This document shows positions 33,054-40,626 of a stretch of 64,000 bases of DNA, piece after piece. Position numbers and translations under genes: made by a program. This DNA comes from Streptomyces vinaceus (GTDB lineage: Bacteria; Actinomycetota; Actinomycetes; Streptomycetales; Streptomycetaceae): the NCBI RefSeq assembly GCF_008704935.1, contig NZ_CP023692.1, forward strand, positions 3,638,001 to 3,702,000, in the 5' to 3' direction. The notes under the pieces were generated by a model. The model searched no databases and was not told the DNA's origin. It saw only the letters and a list, made by a program, of their open reading frames with translations. The stretch's first letter is position 1. Every line of letters starts with the position of its first letter.

Positions 33054-33731
33054 CTAGCCTCCTGGGACGCCCCGGACGAACAGGGTTCCTGCGCGCCGAC
33101 TCCCGGCGGGTGGGGCAAGCACGGACGCTGACACGTCCACGAAGCCGTGTTCCTCGAGAATCCGCGCCCACACATCGGGTTCGTAGTCCCACCGCTTGAC
33201 GACAGCGGGGTCTTCTTCGGGCCCGCGCGGGATGTATGACGCCTGGCAGCCGTAGCACCCTTCAACCGGGGGACGCTGGGAGAAGGCGAAGACGCCACCC
33301 GGCTTGAGGTTCGCGTGAACCATCGGCAGCAGAAGACCGGGGTCGGTGAACCAGGCAGCGCCGAACACGCTGTAGACCGCATCGAAGATCGTGAACGTGT
33401 CTCCGAGATAGGTGAGCGCGTCGGCCTGGCGGAGTTCCATCCCGTCCACGCCCGGCCACCGCTCGCGTGCCTTGTCGAGCTGCTTGGCGGAGAGGTCGAT
33501 CCCGACGGACTGATTGCCGAGCATTGCGAGATGAGCGGCGTTCCCTCCAGACCCGCACCCGAGATCGAGCACGCGGTCTCCCGGGTTGAGGTTGAGCACG
33601 TCGGCCCTGGGGCCGTGGTCCGGGTACTGGGTCCAGTTGAACCATGTGGTCTCGCCCTTGGCGTTGGTCTTCCGCCGCTGGGGCTTGCTCTGCGAGTAGG
33701 TGTCCCATGCGGTGCTGCGAGCGTCAGTCAC
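33054..33731 (-). CDS. Class I SAM-dependent methyltransferase of the island
   Basis: A 225-residue methyltransferase with the Rossmann motifs GDRVLDLGCGSGGNAAHLA (motif I), VGIDLSAKQLDKAR, ELRQADALTYLGD and LKPGGVFAFSQRPP. A segment EGCYGCQASYIPRGP contains two Cys. GTG 33731 (VTDARSTAWDTYSQ) is preferred because related enzymes begin there and GGACAGG precedes it; GTG 33752 is an alternative. It is the third gene of the peptide-GRDP-methyltransferase run, 92 bp after the GRDP stop and after a strong hairpin. The substrate may be the upstream peptide or a small molecule; this is inference. Confidence 0.8.
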   Translation of the reverse strand: MTDARSTAWDTYSQSKPQRRKTNAKGETTWFNWTQYPDHGPRADVLNLNPGDRVLDLGCGSGGNAAHLAMLGNQSVGIDLSAKQLDKARERWPGVDGMELRQADALTYLGDTFTIFDAVYSVFGAAWFTDPGLLLPMVHANLKPGGVFAFSQRPPVEGCYGCQASYIPRGPEEDPAVVKRWDYEPDVWARILEEHGFVDVSASVLAPPAGSRRAGTLFVRGVPGG

Positions 33732-33758
33732 TACCTGTCCGTTCTCGTTCACGGCGAC

Positions 33759-33785
33759 AGCCGCCCGGCACGATACCGGGCGGCT
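33759..33785 (-). terminator. Intercistronic hairpin before the methyltransferase
   Basis: Perfect 10-bp arms (AGCCGCCCGG and complement) with a 7-base loop. A second stem (GCTCCG/CGGAGC) at 33806-33824 overlaps the GRDP stop. They may attenuate or stabilise the downstream message. Confidence 0.5.
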
Positions 33786-33823
33786 GAAGCTCTCGTGGGT
33801 CAGTCGCTCCGCTTAAGTCGGAG

Positions 33824-34282
33824 CTATGTGGCAACGGGGCTGTCGGAGCAGCCCGCGTAGCTCTGGGTGCAGTCGGCTGCGCCGTTGATCGGCCAGAACT
33901 CCGGGTCCACGTCGAAGCCGGCCGATCGGATCACCTCGGCCGTCCGACGCATCGCGGCCCGGCCCTCGGCGGGGTCGTGGCCGTTGTTGCGGTCGGGGAC
34001 GTGGTGGATGAATCCGCCGCCGAGCGCGTCGCAGACCCTGGCGTAGTCCTTGGTGTGGAGCACGAGTGCGTGCCAGAAGAGGTCCACGCGAAGGCTGGGC
34101 GTGGCCCTCTCCGTGGTGTTCGCGGCGACGGCGAGGAAGGCCGCCACCTGGTTGACGCCGCGCTGGCCCTGGTCGTCGGTCATCTCCGGCCAGGAGTCCT
34201 CGCGGACCATGGTGATGAGGTCGGCCCTCAGCTCCGGGGTGATGAGGTCGTACACGGCCTTCGTCGTGTCGGTGATCGTCAC
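33824..34282 (-). CDS. GRDP-like (glycine-rich domain protein-like) small protein
   Basis: A 152-residue protein with the signature seen in GRDP/DUF1399-type proteins: DLFWHALVLHTKDYARVC (Trp70, His71, His76, Tyr80, Cys84) and GGGFIHHVPD (His93, His94), which suggests a metal or cofactor site. A C-terminal tail holds two more Cys (DCTQSYAGCSDS). The GTG at 34282 overlaps the stop of the upstream peptide gene (GTGA arrangement), so translation is probably coupled. It sits between the peptide and the methyltransferase. Biochemical role is unknown; a modifying or partner protein for the peptide is my inference. Confidence 0.65.
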   Translation of the reverse strand: MTITDTTKAVYDLITPELRADLITMVREDSWPEMTDDQGQRGVNQVAAFLAVAANTTERATPSLRVDLFWHALVLHTKDYARVCDALGGGFIHHVPDRNNGHDPAEGRAAMRRTAEVIRSAGFDVDPEFWPINGAADCTQSYAGCSDSPVAT

Positions 34283-34446
34283 GTCTGTGCCTTCCTGGTC
34301 TGTGAGGAACATCGGGGGCACTTGCAGGGGGGCCAGGCAGCGGAGGCCATGGGGGTCAACGGCTTCTCGGCGCTGCTGCTGGGGTAGATCACCTCAGAGC
34401 CGAACATCTGGCCGGAGTCGCGAGACACCCGCACGGTCATGGTCAT
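34279..34446 (-). CDS. 55-residue Cys-containing peptide, candidate RiPP precursor or signal
   Basis: The frame begins MTMTVRVSRDSGQMFGSEV and ends with a core-like tail that includes AAWPPCKCPRCSSQTRKAQT, with three Cys in C-x-C-x2-C spacing. Its stop overlaps the GTG of the GRDP gene by four bases, the strongest evidence that it is real. It is divergent from the XRE regulator gene with a palindromic operator between them. An upstream in-frame start would add an Arg-rich leader without a ribosome site. No known precursor family is recognised; it could also be a zinc-binding small protein. Confidence 0.6.
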   Translation of the reverse strand: MTMTVRVSRDSGQMFGSEVIYPSSSAEKPLTPMASAAWPPCKCPRCSSQTRKAQT

Positions 34447-34557
34447 CGTTGGCCTTCTGCTTGCCCGGTCCGGTTGGTGAAGCGATGTTCCCGCCGCCGG
34501 TCGGTCGGAACGACGACGCTTCGGGCGTCGCCTGGGCGTCACTCAGTGGGGTGTCAA

Positions 34558-34577
34558 TGACGCCCTCCAGGGCGTCA
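34558..34577. promoter_or_regulatory. Palindromic operator between peptide operon and XRE gene
   Basis: TGACGCCC-tcca-GGGCGTCA has perfect 8-bp arms and is flanked by direct copies of GGTGTCAATG (34549) and GGTGTCATTG (34581). It lies 42 bp before the regulator ATG, so autoregulation and control of the divergent peptide operon are likely. Confidence 0.6.
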
Positions 34578-34619
34578 AACCGGTGTCATTGCATGGCTGT
34601 TCGGTCTAGCTTTGACGTC

Positions 34620-35399
34620 ATGACGACGACCGCCGTGGTGCCGAATGATGTGCTGCGGGCCGTTCGTATCGGCCTGCGCTTAAGCCAAGACGACTTCGCC
34701 AAGGCGCTCCGCCGGGCAGGTGCGGAACTGGGGGAGCCGAACGAGGCTTCGAAGCGGCTGGTGCAGCGCTGGGAGTCCGGCACGAGCAAGACGCCTCGGG
34801 GCGTGTACGCCAGGGCCTTAGAACGGGTCACTGGGCGTCCGGTCGAGGCACTGGGGTTCGCCCTGCCGGTGCCGACGGCACGAGTCCACGCAGACGGGAA
34901 GGGAGGGCATGACATGGAGACCGGCACAACCGATGTCGCGTCTGCCTCCGTAGGCGCGCAGCCCACCGCGCAGACGGGTGAGGAGACGTTTTCGGGAGTG
35001 TGGCTCAGCCGCTACGAGTTCTTCTCTTCGAGCCGGGGCGACTCGTACGAGGGCAAGCACTACGTAGTGATCGTCCAGCACGGGAACCGGCTGACCGTTC
35101 AGAGTCTGCCCGGGGCGAGCAGCAACCCGGACAGCCCGCTCACGCTGGATCTCACTGTCGATCGCAACGTGGTCACGGGTACGTGGGTCGAGCAGACTGC
35201 CGCAGACGGCTACTACAACGGGGCCCGCTACCACGGGGCCATCCAACTCCTGGTCGAGCCGACCGGACGGCGCATGGCCGGAAAGTGGGTCGGCTTCGGC
35301 AAGGACTTCGACGTGAATACCGGCCCCTGGGAACTGCGGCTGGTGGACCGGTCCACGAGCAAGGCGACGCTGGAGAGGTACGGCCAGCCGCCGGAGTGA
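34620..35399 (+). CDS. XRE-type regulator with C-terminal beta-rich domain, two TTA codons
   Basis: A 259-residue protein. Residues 8-75 form an XRE-like helix-turn-helix (VRIGLRLSQDDFAKALRRAG, RLVQRWESGTSKTPRGVYARAL). A linker leads to a C-terminal domain (about 120-250; FSGVWLSRYEFFSSSRGDSY, HYVVIVQHGNRLTVQSLPG, GAIQLLVEPTGRRMAGKWVG) that looks like a small beta barrel and may bind a ligand. In-frame TTA codons occur at 34680 and 34818; in Streptomyces these need the bldA tRNA, tying expression to development or stationary phase. It is the regulator of the island, divergent from the peptide operon. Confidence 0.8.
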   Translation: MTTTAVVPNDVLRAVRIGLRLSQDDFAKALRRAGAELGEPNEASKRLVQRWESGTSKTPRGVYARALERVTGRPVEALGFALPVPTARVHADGKGGHDMETGTTDVASASVGAQPTAQTGEETFSGVWLSRYEFFSSSRGDSYEGKHYVVIVQHGNRLTVQSLPGASSNPDSPLTLDLTVDRNVVTGTWVEQTAADGYYNGARYHGAIQLLVEPTGRRMAGKWVGFGKDFDVNTGPWELRLVDRSTSKATLERYGQPPE

Positions 35400-35714
35400 C
35401 ATCCGACCCGGCACCTGATCGGGCGAAGACCCCACGGGGTGGGGCCTTCGGCGGGCTTTGCAGGGCGTTAACTGTGCCGCTCTCGCGCCTTCGGCGGTCG
35501 ATATGCGCTGGTCAGAGCCCACGATGGGCCGGAAAATGGGGGTCATACCCAGCGTGCGCGTTCCGAGCTGCGGCCGGGGTCGGGATGGTGACCACAGCGC
35601 AACTTCGCGCCGACCCTCGGGCCGCCCCAGTGACGAAGTGACGGAATGACATTTAGTTCTATTCCATCCATAGAGACTCAGAATATCTCTTAAGGAGGTA
35701 GCGGACTTCGACCG
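35400..35714. other. Intergenic region of the island, AT-rich, no gene seen
   Basis: After the regulator stop there is a modest hairpin (CCCCAC/GTGGGG at 35431-35445) that may end its transcript. The rest has no convincing gene. It contains one arm and the AT-rich spacer of a 21-bp inverted repeat, including a perfect anti-Shine-Dalgarno match AAGGAGGT at 35692-35699 with no start codon behind it. Confidence 0.6.
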
Positions 35715-35734
35715 TCATTCCGTCACTTCGTCAC
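35630..35734. repeat. 21-bp perfect inverted repeat around a 63-bp AT-rich spacer
   Basis: Arms at 35630-35650 and 35714-35734 are exact reverse complements, built from TGACG-type units (GTGACGAAG, TGACGGAATGAC). The right arm encodes the recombinase end (DEVTE-stop); the left arm read forward encodes the same DEVTE-stop. The spacer is far more AT-rich than anything nearby. It could be a recombination site, a remnant of two facing recombinase tails, or a terminator. Confidence 0.7.
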
Positions 35735-37244
35735 CCGCCGACTCCGCCCCGGCACCGTCTCTCGTCGCCCAGACGATCCGGCAGCGCTCGTCACCGTCGA
35801 ACCTCACGCCCACTCTGCCTCGCCGGACTTCCACGCGATCGATTGCGAGGCCAAGGCGTGCACGCCTTCCGGCCGCATCGTCGGCTTCCCACGATTCACG
35901 CAGCAGGCTCGCGTCCAGGAGCGGAGAGATGTCCACGGAAGGGGTCGGCACCCGCAGTAGGTCCGCGCGCAGCCCCTCGATGCGGGTACGAAGTCGCCCG
36001 GCGAGTCGGTTGTACCGGTCGATCGCGTCTGCGCCTGTGAACTCGCCACGGACGTACCTGGCCTCCTCCAGGTCCGCCAGACGGGCCCCTTCGTCCGCGA
36101 TCTCCGCCTCGATCGCGTCCCGCTTCGCGAAAACCTCCGGGTCCTCCCTCTGTACCCAGCGATCGGCGATCACGGCGAGCAGCGGGTCCTGAGGCCCCAG
36201 GGAAGGCAGGCGTGAGAGGAACGCCCGGGTCACGTAGTCATCGATGCTCTCCACCCGAGCCGAGACGCCGGAGCATCCTCGCCCCATGCGGTGGCTGGAG
36301 CACTGGTACGACGTGCCGGCCTTGCTCATCCGGGCCCCGCAGAGCCCACAACGCGCTATCCCGGTGAGCAGCGACTTCCCCTGCTTGTGACCGTGCCGCA
36401 TCCCCGCCAGAGGGAACGTGCGCGCTTCGAGCTGGCGGAGGATGAGCTCACGCTCCCCGACCGTGATGATCCCCTCGCCGATACTCACGGTTTCGAGCGT
36501 CTCCGGGTCCCGGTAGGGAGAGACCCGGTTCATGTACTTGCGTGTCCCATCCGGCTGCTCCTCGTACTCGGTCTGCGGCATGAGACCGGCGAAGGCCGGT
36601 GAGCGAAGGAGCTGCATGACGCTGGACGAGTTCCACTCGCCTCCGCGGGCCGACTCCACCCCGTTCTCGTTCAGCAGTCGGGCAATGTGAACGAGGGCCT
36701 TCCCGGACAGCGCTTCGTCGGCGATCAGGCGGGCGTAGACAGCGGTCTCGGGGTCGTGGACGAGCTTCTTCGCCTCCGGGTTCACCAGGAGCCCGTAGGG
36801 CGGCTGCCCGCCGATCCATTGCCCTCGCTGCCGCAGGTACCGCTTGGCACTGCCCACGCGCATCCCCAGATTGCGTGACTCGTTGCGCGCGAGCTCCGCC
36901 AACATCGCAATGGTGACGCGGGCACTGTCGTTCTGCGTGTCGAGGCCATCCATGACGGAGACCAACCGCCCGCCGCCCCGGCCTATGTCGTCCAGCGCCT
37001 TGCCGACCTCGCCGATGCCTTTGCGGGACAGACGGTCGAGTTTCCAGACGATCAGCACGCCCACGACGCCGGCCGTGACGGCTGTGATCGCCGCGTCGAA
37101 CCCCTTGCGGCTGACGTTCTTGTAGCCGGAACGTCCACGGTCGACGTGGACCTTGCGGACTGTCAGTCCGTTGCGCTCCGCCCAAGCCCGGCAGTCGGCT
37201 TCCTGGCGGTCGATCGCGGTCTTGCCTTCCCCGTGAACGCCAGG
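35715..37244 (-). pseudogene. Large serine recombinase lacking its catalytic N-terminus
   Basis: The open frame encodes about 509 residues: GEGKTAIDRQEADCRAWAER, VDRGRSGYKNVSRKGF, LIVWKLDRLSRKGIGEV (resolvase domain), the Recombinase domain (LNENGVESARGGEWNSSSVMQLLRSPAFAG), a zinc-ribbon with C-x2-C and later Cys (GIARCGLCGARMSKAGTSYQC), and a coiled coil (EAEIADEGARLADLEEARY). Serine integrases need an RxS motif about 10 residues before TAIDRQ; here a TGA stands in frame just before PGVHGEGK, at the island boundary, and there is no start codon. The first start in frame (GTG 37064) would lose still more. It is therefore probably inactive. Confidence 0.75.
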
Positions 37245-37264
37245 TCACGGGCGTGCGACCGCGT
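37234..37264 (+). repeat. Right direct repeat bounding the island (putative att site)
   Basis: Starts TGAACGCCAG and matches the left repeat at 24 of 31 positions. It overlaps the point where the recombinase frame is cut and lies 23 bp before the DUF4240 stop codon. Confidence 0.45.
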
Positions 37265-37286
37265 CCGCCGGGTGCGCCCGGGGCGG

Positions 37287-37808
37287 CTAGTCGAAGAGGG
37301 CGCTCAGGCGGGGGAGGCGGGCGGCGGTCTCCTTCGTGTCGTCGAAGTCGAAGTCCCAGGACGGGTCCAGCGCGGGGTAGCTGATCGTGAAGGAGTCCGA
37401 CGGGAGCTCGCGGCCCGTGGCGGATTCGTAGGCCGTCCAGGCGATCGACAGGGCCTCCTCGTCCCACAGCTCCAGGCCCTGCGCCGCCGCCTCGCGGACC
37501 GCGGGGTGGTCCGCGAGGGAGTCGGGGTCGGCCAGGGCCCCGGCGAAGGCCTCCTCGCCCTGGGTGAGGAGCCAGCCGCGGAAGTAGTCGAAGCCGTCGT
37601 CCGAGCAGCCGCCGTTGATCACGTACGCCGCGGCCCACAGGGGGCTGCGGTAGGACTCCGCCAGCAGGTCCCACAGCACCTGCTGGGCGGCGGCTATCTC
37701 GGCCTCGGGGCAGCGCGCCAGCAACTCCGAGGCCCGCGCCGCCACCTGGTCCGGCTCGGCGTCCGTGCGGGCGGCGTCGATCAGCTTCCAGAACGTTTGC
37801 TTGTCCAT
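37287..37808 (-). CDS. DUF4240-domain protein
   Basis: A 173-residue cytoplasmic protein starting MDKQTFWKLIDAAR, with the DUF4240 pattern AAAYVINGGCSDDGFDYFRGWLLTQGEEAF and a C-terminal stretch WDEEALSIAWTAYESATG. Function of the family is unknown, though it appears near polymorphic toxin immunity genes in some genomes. The gene is complete; its downstream side is the island boundary. The thioredoxin-NHL gene beyond the island is in the same orientation, so the two may once have been neighbours. Confidence 0.85.
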   Translation of the reverse strand: MDKQTFWKLIDAARTDAEPDQVAARASELLARCPEAEIAAAQQVLWDLLAESYRSPLWAAAYVINGGCSDDGFDYFRGWLLTQGEEAFAGALADPDSLADHPAVREAAAQGLELWDEEALSIAWTAYESATGRELPSDSFTISYPALDPSWDFDFDDTKETAARLPRLSALFD

Positions 37809-37848
37809 GGGGGAATCGTGGCACTCCCCTCTGACATCGGACGCGTCG

Positions 37849-38652
37849 TCAGACCGTGAGGAAGGAGTGGAGGGATTGCGTCAGAGCGGTGACGAAGGCC
37901 TCCTGGGTCGCCGGGGGGACCAGGTCCAGGGAGAGGTACGGGTTCAGGTCCTCCAGTTCGACGAGGAGCAGCTCGCCCGACGGGGCGCGGCAGGCGTCCA
38001 CCCGCTGGATGCCGTGCGCCAGCGTGTTCCACGCGATGAAGGCGCGGGCGAAGTCGAGGTCGGCCGCCGTGGCCTCGTACGGCTCCAGCTGCCAGCGGCG
38101 GGCCGGGTCCGGGGCGTACAGCGCGTACTGGAAGGCGTCGTCGACGAAGTAGAAGGAGACCTCGTACGCGAAGTCGACGCGCGGCTGGATCAGGTTCACC
38201 CCCGCCGGGCCGTCCGGGTGCGGGGTGAAGGTCAGGCCTATGGAGTCGGCGCCCTGCTTGGGCTTCACCGCGTACGAGGGCACCGACGGGAGCAGCGCGA
38301 GGTCGGCGGGGTCGTCGATCGTGGGGATGACCGGGTAGCCGGCGGCCGTGAGGTCGAGGAGGTACTGCTTGCCGGCCATGTCGCCGCGGCCCGTGAGCGG
38401 GTTGTAGACGCGGGTACCGGCGGCGAGCGCGGCCGCGCGGAACGCGTCGTACGCCTCCTGGTAGTGCAGGACCGGCCCGCTGTTGCGGACGACCACCGCG
38501 TCGAAGTCCGCCATGACGGCCTCCGCGTCCAGCGGATGGCACAGGGCGAGCGGGAAGTGCTCGCGCAGGCGGGAGGTGAGGAGGATGTCCTCGTCGCAGT
38601 AGCGGCGGCCGCGCGCCGGGTACGCCAGGTCGGTCACATAGAGCAGGGGCAT
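37849..38652 (-). CDS. ATP-grasp-like protein
   Basis: A 267-residue protein resembling actinobacterial ATP-grasp ligases: DFDAVVVRNSGPVLHYQEAY (N-terminal domain), AGKQYLLDLTAAGYPVIPT (central), YAVKPKQGADSIGL (ATP-binding Lys region), and ELLLVELEDLNPYLSLDLV (metal-binding Glu/Asn). It would join a carboxylate to an amine or similar acceptor with ATP. No peptide or siderophore genes are adjacent to suggest a substrate. The ATG at 38652 leads MPLLYVTDLAYPARGRRYCDED. Confidence 0.78.
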   Translation of the reverse strand: MPLLYVTDLAYPARGRRYCDEDILLTSRLREHFPLALCHPLDAEAVMADFDAVVVRNSGPVLHYQEAYDAFRAAALAAGTRVYNPLTGRGDMAGKQYLLDLTAAGYPVIPTIDDPADLALLPSVPSYAVKPKQGADSIGLTFTPHPDGPAGVNLIQPRVDFAYEVSFYFVDDAFQYALYAPDPARRWQLEPYEATAADLDFARAFIAWNTLAHGIQRVDACRAPSGELLLVELEDLNPYLSLDLVPPATQEAFVTALTQSLHSFLTV

Positions 38653-38684
38653 GGCGGCAACCTATCGCGGGCATCGATCCGGGC

Positions 38685-39206
38685 ATGAAATACCTGGTTC
38701 GGGACAAAATGCTGGCCCTCGGCGACGACTACTGGATCGAGGACGAGGACGGCAGGCACGCCTTCCTCGTCGACGGCAAGGCGCTGCGCATCCGGGACAC
38801 GCTGGAGCTGAAGGATCCGGACGGGCACATCCTGATCACGCTGCGGGAGAAGCTGCTGGGCCTGCGCGACGCGATGACGCTGGAGCGCGACGAGCGCCGG
38901 CTCGCCGTGATCCGCCGCAAGCGGCTGTCCCTGCTGCGGGGCCACTACCTCGTGAAGCTGATCGAGGGCACCGAACTGGACGTGAGCGGGCGGCTCCTGG
39001 ACCGGGAGTTCAAGATCGAATACGAGGGGGAGCTCCTCGCCCTGGTCTCGCGCCAGTGGTACCGGATCCGCGAGACCTACGCCGTGGACGTGATCCGAGA
39101 GGACGCGGACGCGGCGCTGCTGATCGCGGTCGCCGTGTGCGTCATCCGGATGGCGGAGAGGGAACGGGAGGACGGGGCCGGTCCCGATGGTGGTGCCGGG
39201 CCGTGA
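38685..39206 (+). CDS. LURP-one/Tubby-like C-terminal family protein
   Basis: A 173-residue protein starting MKYLVRDKMLALGDDYWIED with the LURP-one-related pattern (AFLVDGKALRIRDTLELKDPDG, LITLREKLLGLRDAMTLE, WYRIRETYAVDV). The fold resembles phospholipid scramblase/Tubby domains; the bacterial role is unknown. It is divergent from the ATP-grasp gene (32-bp gap) and overlaps the end of the convergent small gene by 65 bp. Confidence 0.85.
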   Translation: MKYLVRDKMLALGDDYWIEDEDGRHAFLVDGKALRIRDTLELKDPDGHILITLREKLLGLRDAMTLERDERRLAVIRRKRLSLLRGHYLVKLIEGTELDVSGRLLDREFKIEYEGELLALVSRQWYRIRETYAVDVIREDADAALLIAVAVCVIRMAEREREDGAGPDGGAGP

Positions 39207-39489
39207 GCTGGCCCTGGACGTAGGCGTCGGTGTCCGGCGCGTACGGGCCTCCGTGGTCCAGCAGGAGGTCGCTGATGCGCTGCCACTCGGCGGCCTCGGC
39301 GCGGGCGCCGGCGTCCGCGGACTCCAGGTCACCGGTGTCGGCGAGCACGGCCTCCAGGGCGGCCCGCGCCGCGTGGTGGGTCATGCCCGTGGCCCGGTCC
39401 CGGACGCGCCGGCGGGCCTCGATCTCCGCGGCGGCGGGCTCGTGCGGCTCCAGTGCGGCCTCCAGCACGTCCTCTGCGTCGTCCTTCAC
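39142..39489 (-). CDS. Small hypothetical protein, convergent with LURP-one gene
   Basis: A 115-residue, Ala/Glu/Arg-rich helical protein (VKDDAEDVLEAALEPHEPAA, THHAARAALEAVLADTG). The region THHAARAALEAVL with EWQRISDLLLDHG looks like a real helical fold, while the C-terminus overlaps the LURP-one gene and is basic. GTG 39489 has a fair leader. No family is recognised. Confidence 0.5.
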   Translation of the reverse strand: MKDDAEDVLEAALEPHEPAAAEIEARRRVRDRATGMTHHAARAALEAVLADTGDLESADAGARAEAAEWQRISDLLLDHGGPYAPDTDAYVQGQLTARHHHRDRPRPPVPSPPSG

Positions 39490-39570
39490 GGCGCGTCCCC
39501 CTCCTCGTCTCCCGGCGCGGAACCGGTCCGGCACCGCCCACTCCTCCCCCTCTGCCCGCGGACCCCGGCG

Positions 39571-39700
39571 TCAACCGGGGCCTTCCGGGGGCATCCGGCG
39601 GCTTCCGGGGCCGTCCAGGGGTTCCGGGGGGGCCGGGGGCTTCCGGGACGCGGGCCCGCGGGGCCCCGGAGCCCCGGAGCCCCGGGGCCCCGGGCGACGG
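39571..39700. repeat. G/C-rich intergenic repeats
   Basis: A 130-bp stretch of imperfect CTTCCGGGG and CCCCGGAG units between convergent-strand gene starts. It contains no start codon with a good leader and could form strong secondary structure. Confidence 0.5.
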
Positions 39701-40477
39701 TCAGCGCATGCGGCGGTCCTTCAGGGCCGGGAACTGCTCGCGGGTCTCGGCCACCTTCGAGGGGTCCAGCTCGACGGTGAGGACGTCCTCGCCGGGGCCC
39801 GCCTCGGCCAGGACCTCGCCCCACGGGTCCACGACCAGGCTGTGCCCGGCCTGCTCGACGCCCGCGTGCGTACCGGCCAGCCCGCAGGCGAGGACGTACG
39901 ACTGGTCCTCGACGGCCCGGGCCCGGTTCAGCAGGGTCCAGTGGGCCCGGCGGCGGGCCGGCCAGCCCGCGGCCACGACCATCGTGGTGGCCCCGGCGTC
40001 GACCAGGCCCCGGAACAGCTCGGGGAAGCGCAGGTCGTAGCAGGTGGCGATGCCGAGGACCTGCTCCGGCAGGGTCACGGTGGTCAGGGACTCGCCGGCC
40101 GACATCAGGACGGCCTCGCCCTGGTCGAAGCCGAAGCGGTGGATCTTGCGGTACGTGGCGGCCAGCTCGCCGGCCGGCGACAGGACGAGGGCGGTGTTGT
40201 AGAGGGAGCCGTCGCCCGCGCGCTCCACGACCGATCCGGCGTGCAGCCAGACCCCGGCGTCGCTCGCCGCCTTCGACATCGCCTCGTACGTCGGGCCGTC
40301 CAGCGGCTCGGCCTCTGTCTCGAACTGCTCGTAGGCGAAGGCGCCCACCGTCCACAGTTCGGGCAGCACGACCAGGTCCGAGCCCGACTGCTCCCGTACG
40401 AGATCGGCCGCTCGGGCCCGGCGTGAGGCGACCGACTCCCCGTCGGACACCGCGATTTGGATCAGCGAGGCGCGCAC
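39701..40477 (-). CDS. Carbon-nitrogen hydrolase (nitrilase superfamily)
   Basis: A 258-residue enzyme with the complete catalytic triad: Glu40 (VVLPELW), Lys111 (YRKIHRFG) and Cys146 (IATCYDLRFPELFR). It belongs to the omega-amidase/YafV-like group, which hydrolyses amides such as alpha-ketoglutaramate; the exact substrate is not visible. Length is normal. It is divergent from the mycothiol-dependent enzyme gene. Confidence 0.9.
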   Translation of the reverse strand: MRASLIQIAVSDGESVASRRARAADLVREQSGSDLVVLPELWTVGAFAYEQFETEAEPLDGPTYEAMSKAASDAGVWLHAGSVVERAGDGSLYNTALVLSPAGELAATYRKIHRFGFDQGEAVLMSAGESLTTVTLPEQVLGIATCYDLRFPELFRGLVDAGATTMVVAAGWPARRRAHWTLLNRARAVEDQSYVLACGLAGTHAGVEQAGHSLVVDPWGEVLAEAGPGEDVLTVELDPSKVAETREQFPALKDRRMR

Positions 40478-40626
40478 ACTACCACCGTCCTGGCATTCAA
40501 GCCGTCAACTCCGGCCTACGATCGTCACACGAAAGCGGTGCCGGGGTGCTCACCGGCAGCGTAGTTTGGGAATCAGTCCACACGCTTCCAGAAAACGCGC
40601 CACTGAACAGCACGCGAGGGGTCCCG

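Larger units (their letters stand above)
32987..37264. mobile_element. Integrated island of about 4.3 kb with truncated serine recombinase
   Basis: The region separates two chromosomal-type genes (thioredoxin-NHL and DUF4240), is bounded by imperfect 31-bp direct repeats, and is visibly less GC-rich than its flanks with TTA codons and AT-rich intergenic runs. It holds a serine recombinase remnant, an XRE regulator, a small peptide gene, a GRDP-like gene and a methyltransferase gene. The missing recombinase N-terminus suggests that the element can no longer excise. Confidence 0.6.

Noticed and set aside
32987..37264. Restoration of the recombinase N-terminus by joining the island ends
   Set aside because: In the joined sequence the TGA before PGVHGEGK stays in frame and no RxS motif appears.
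37064..37824. Plus or minus frames spanning the recombinase-DUF4240 junction as a fused gene
   Set aside because: The frame crossing the junction (36448-37824) has no family motifs; DUF4240 ends properly with TAG at 37287.
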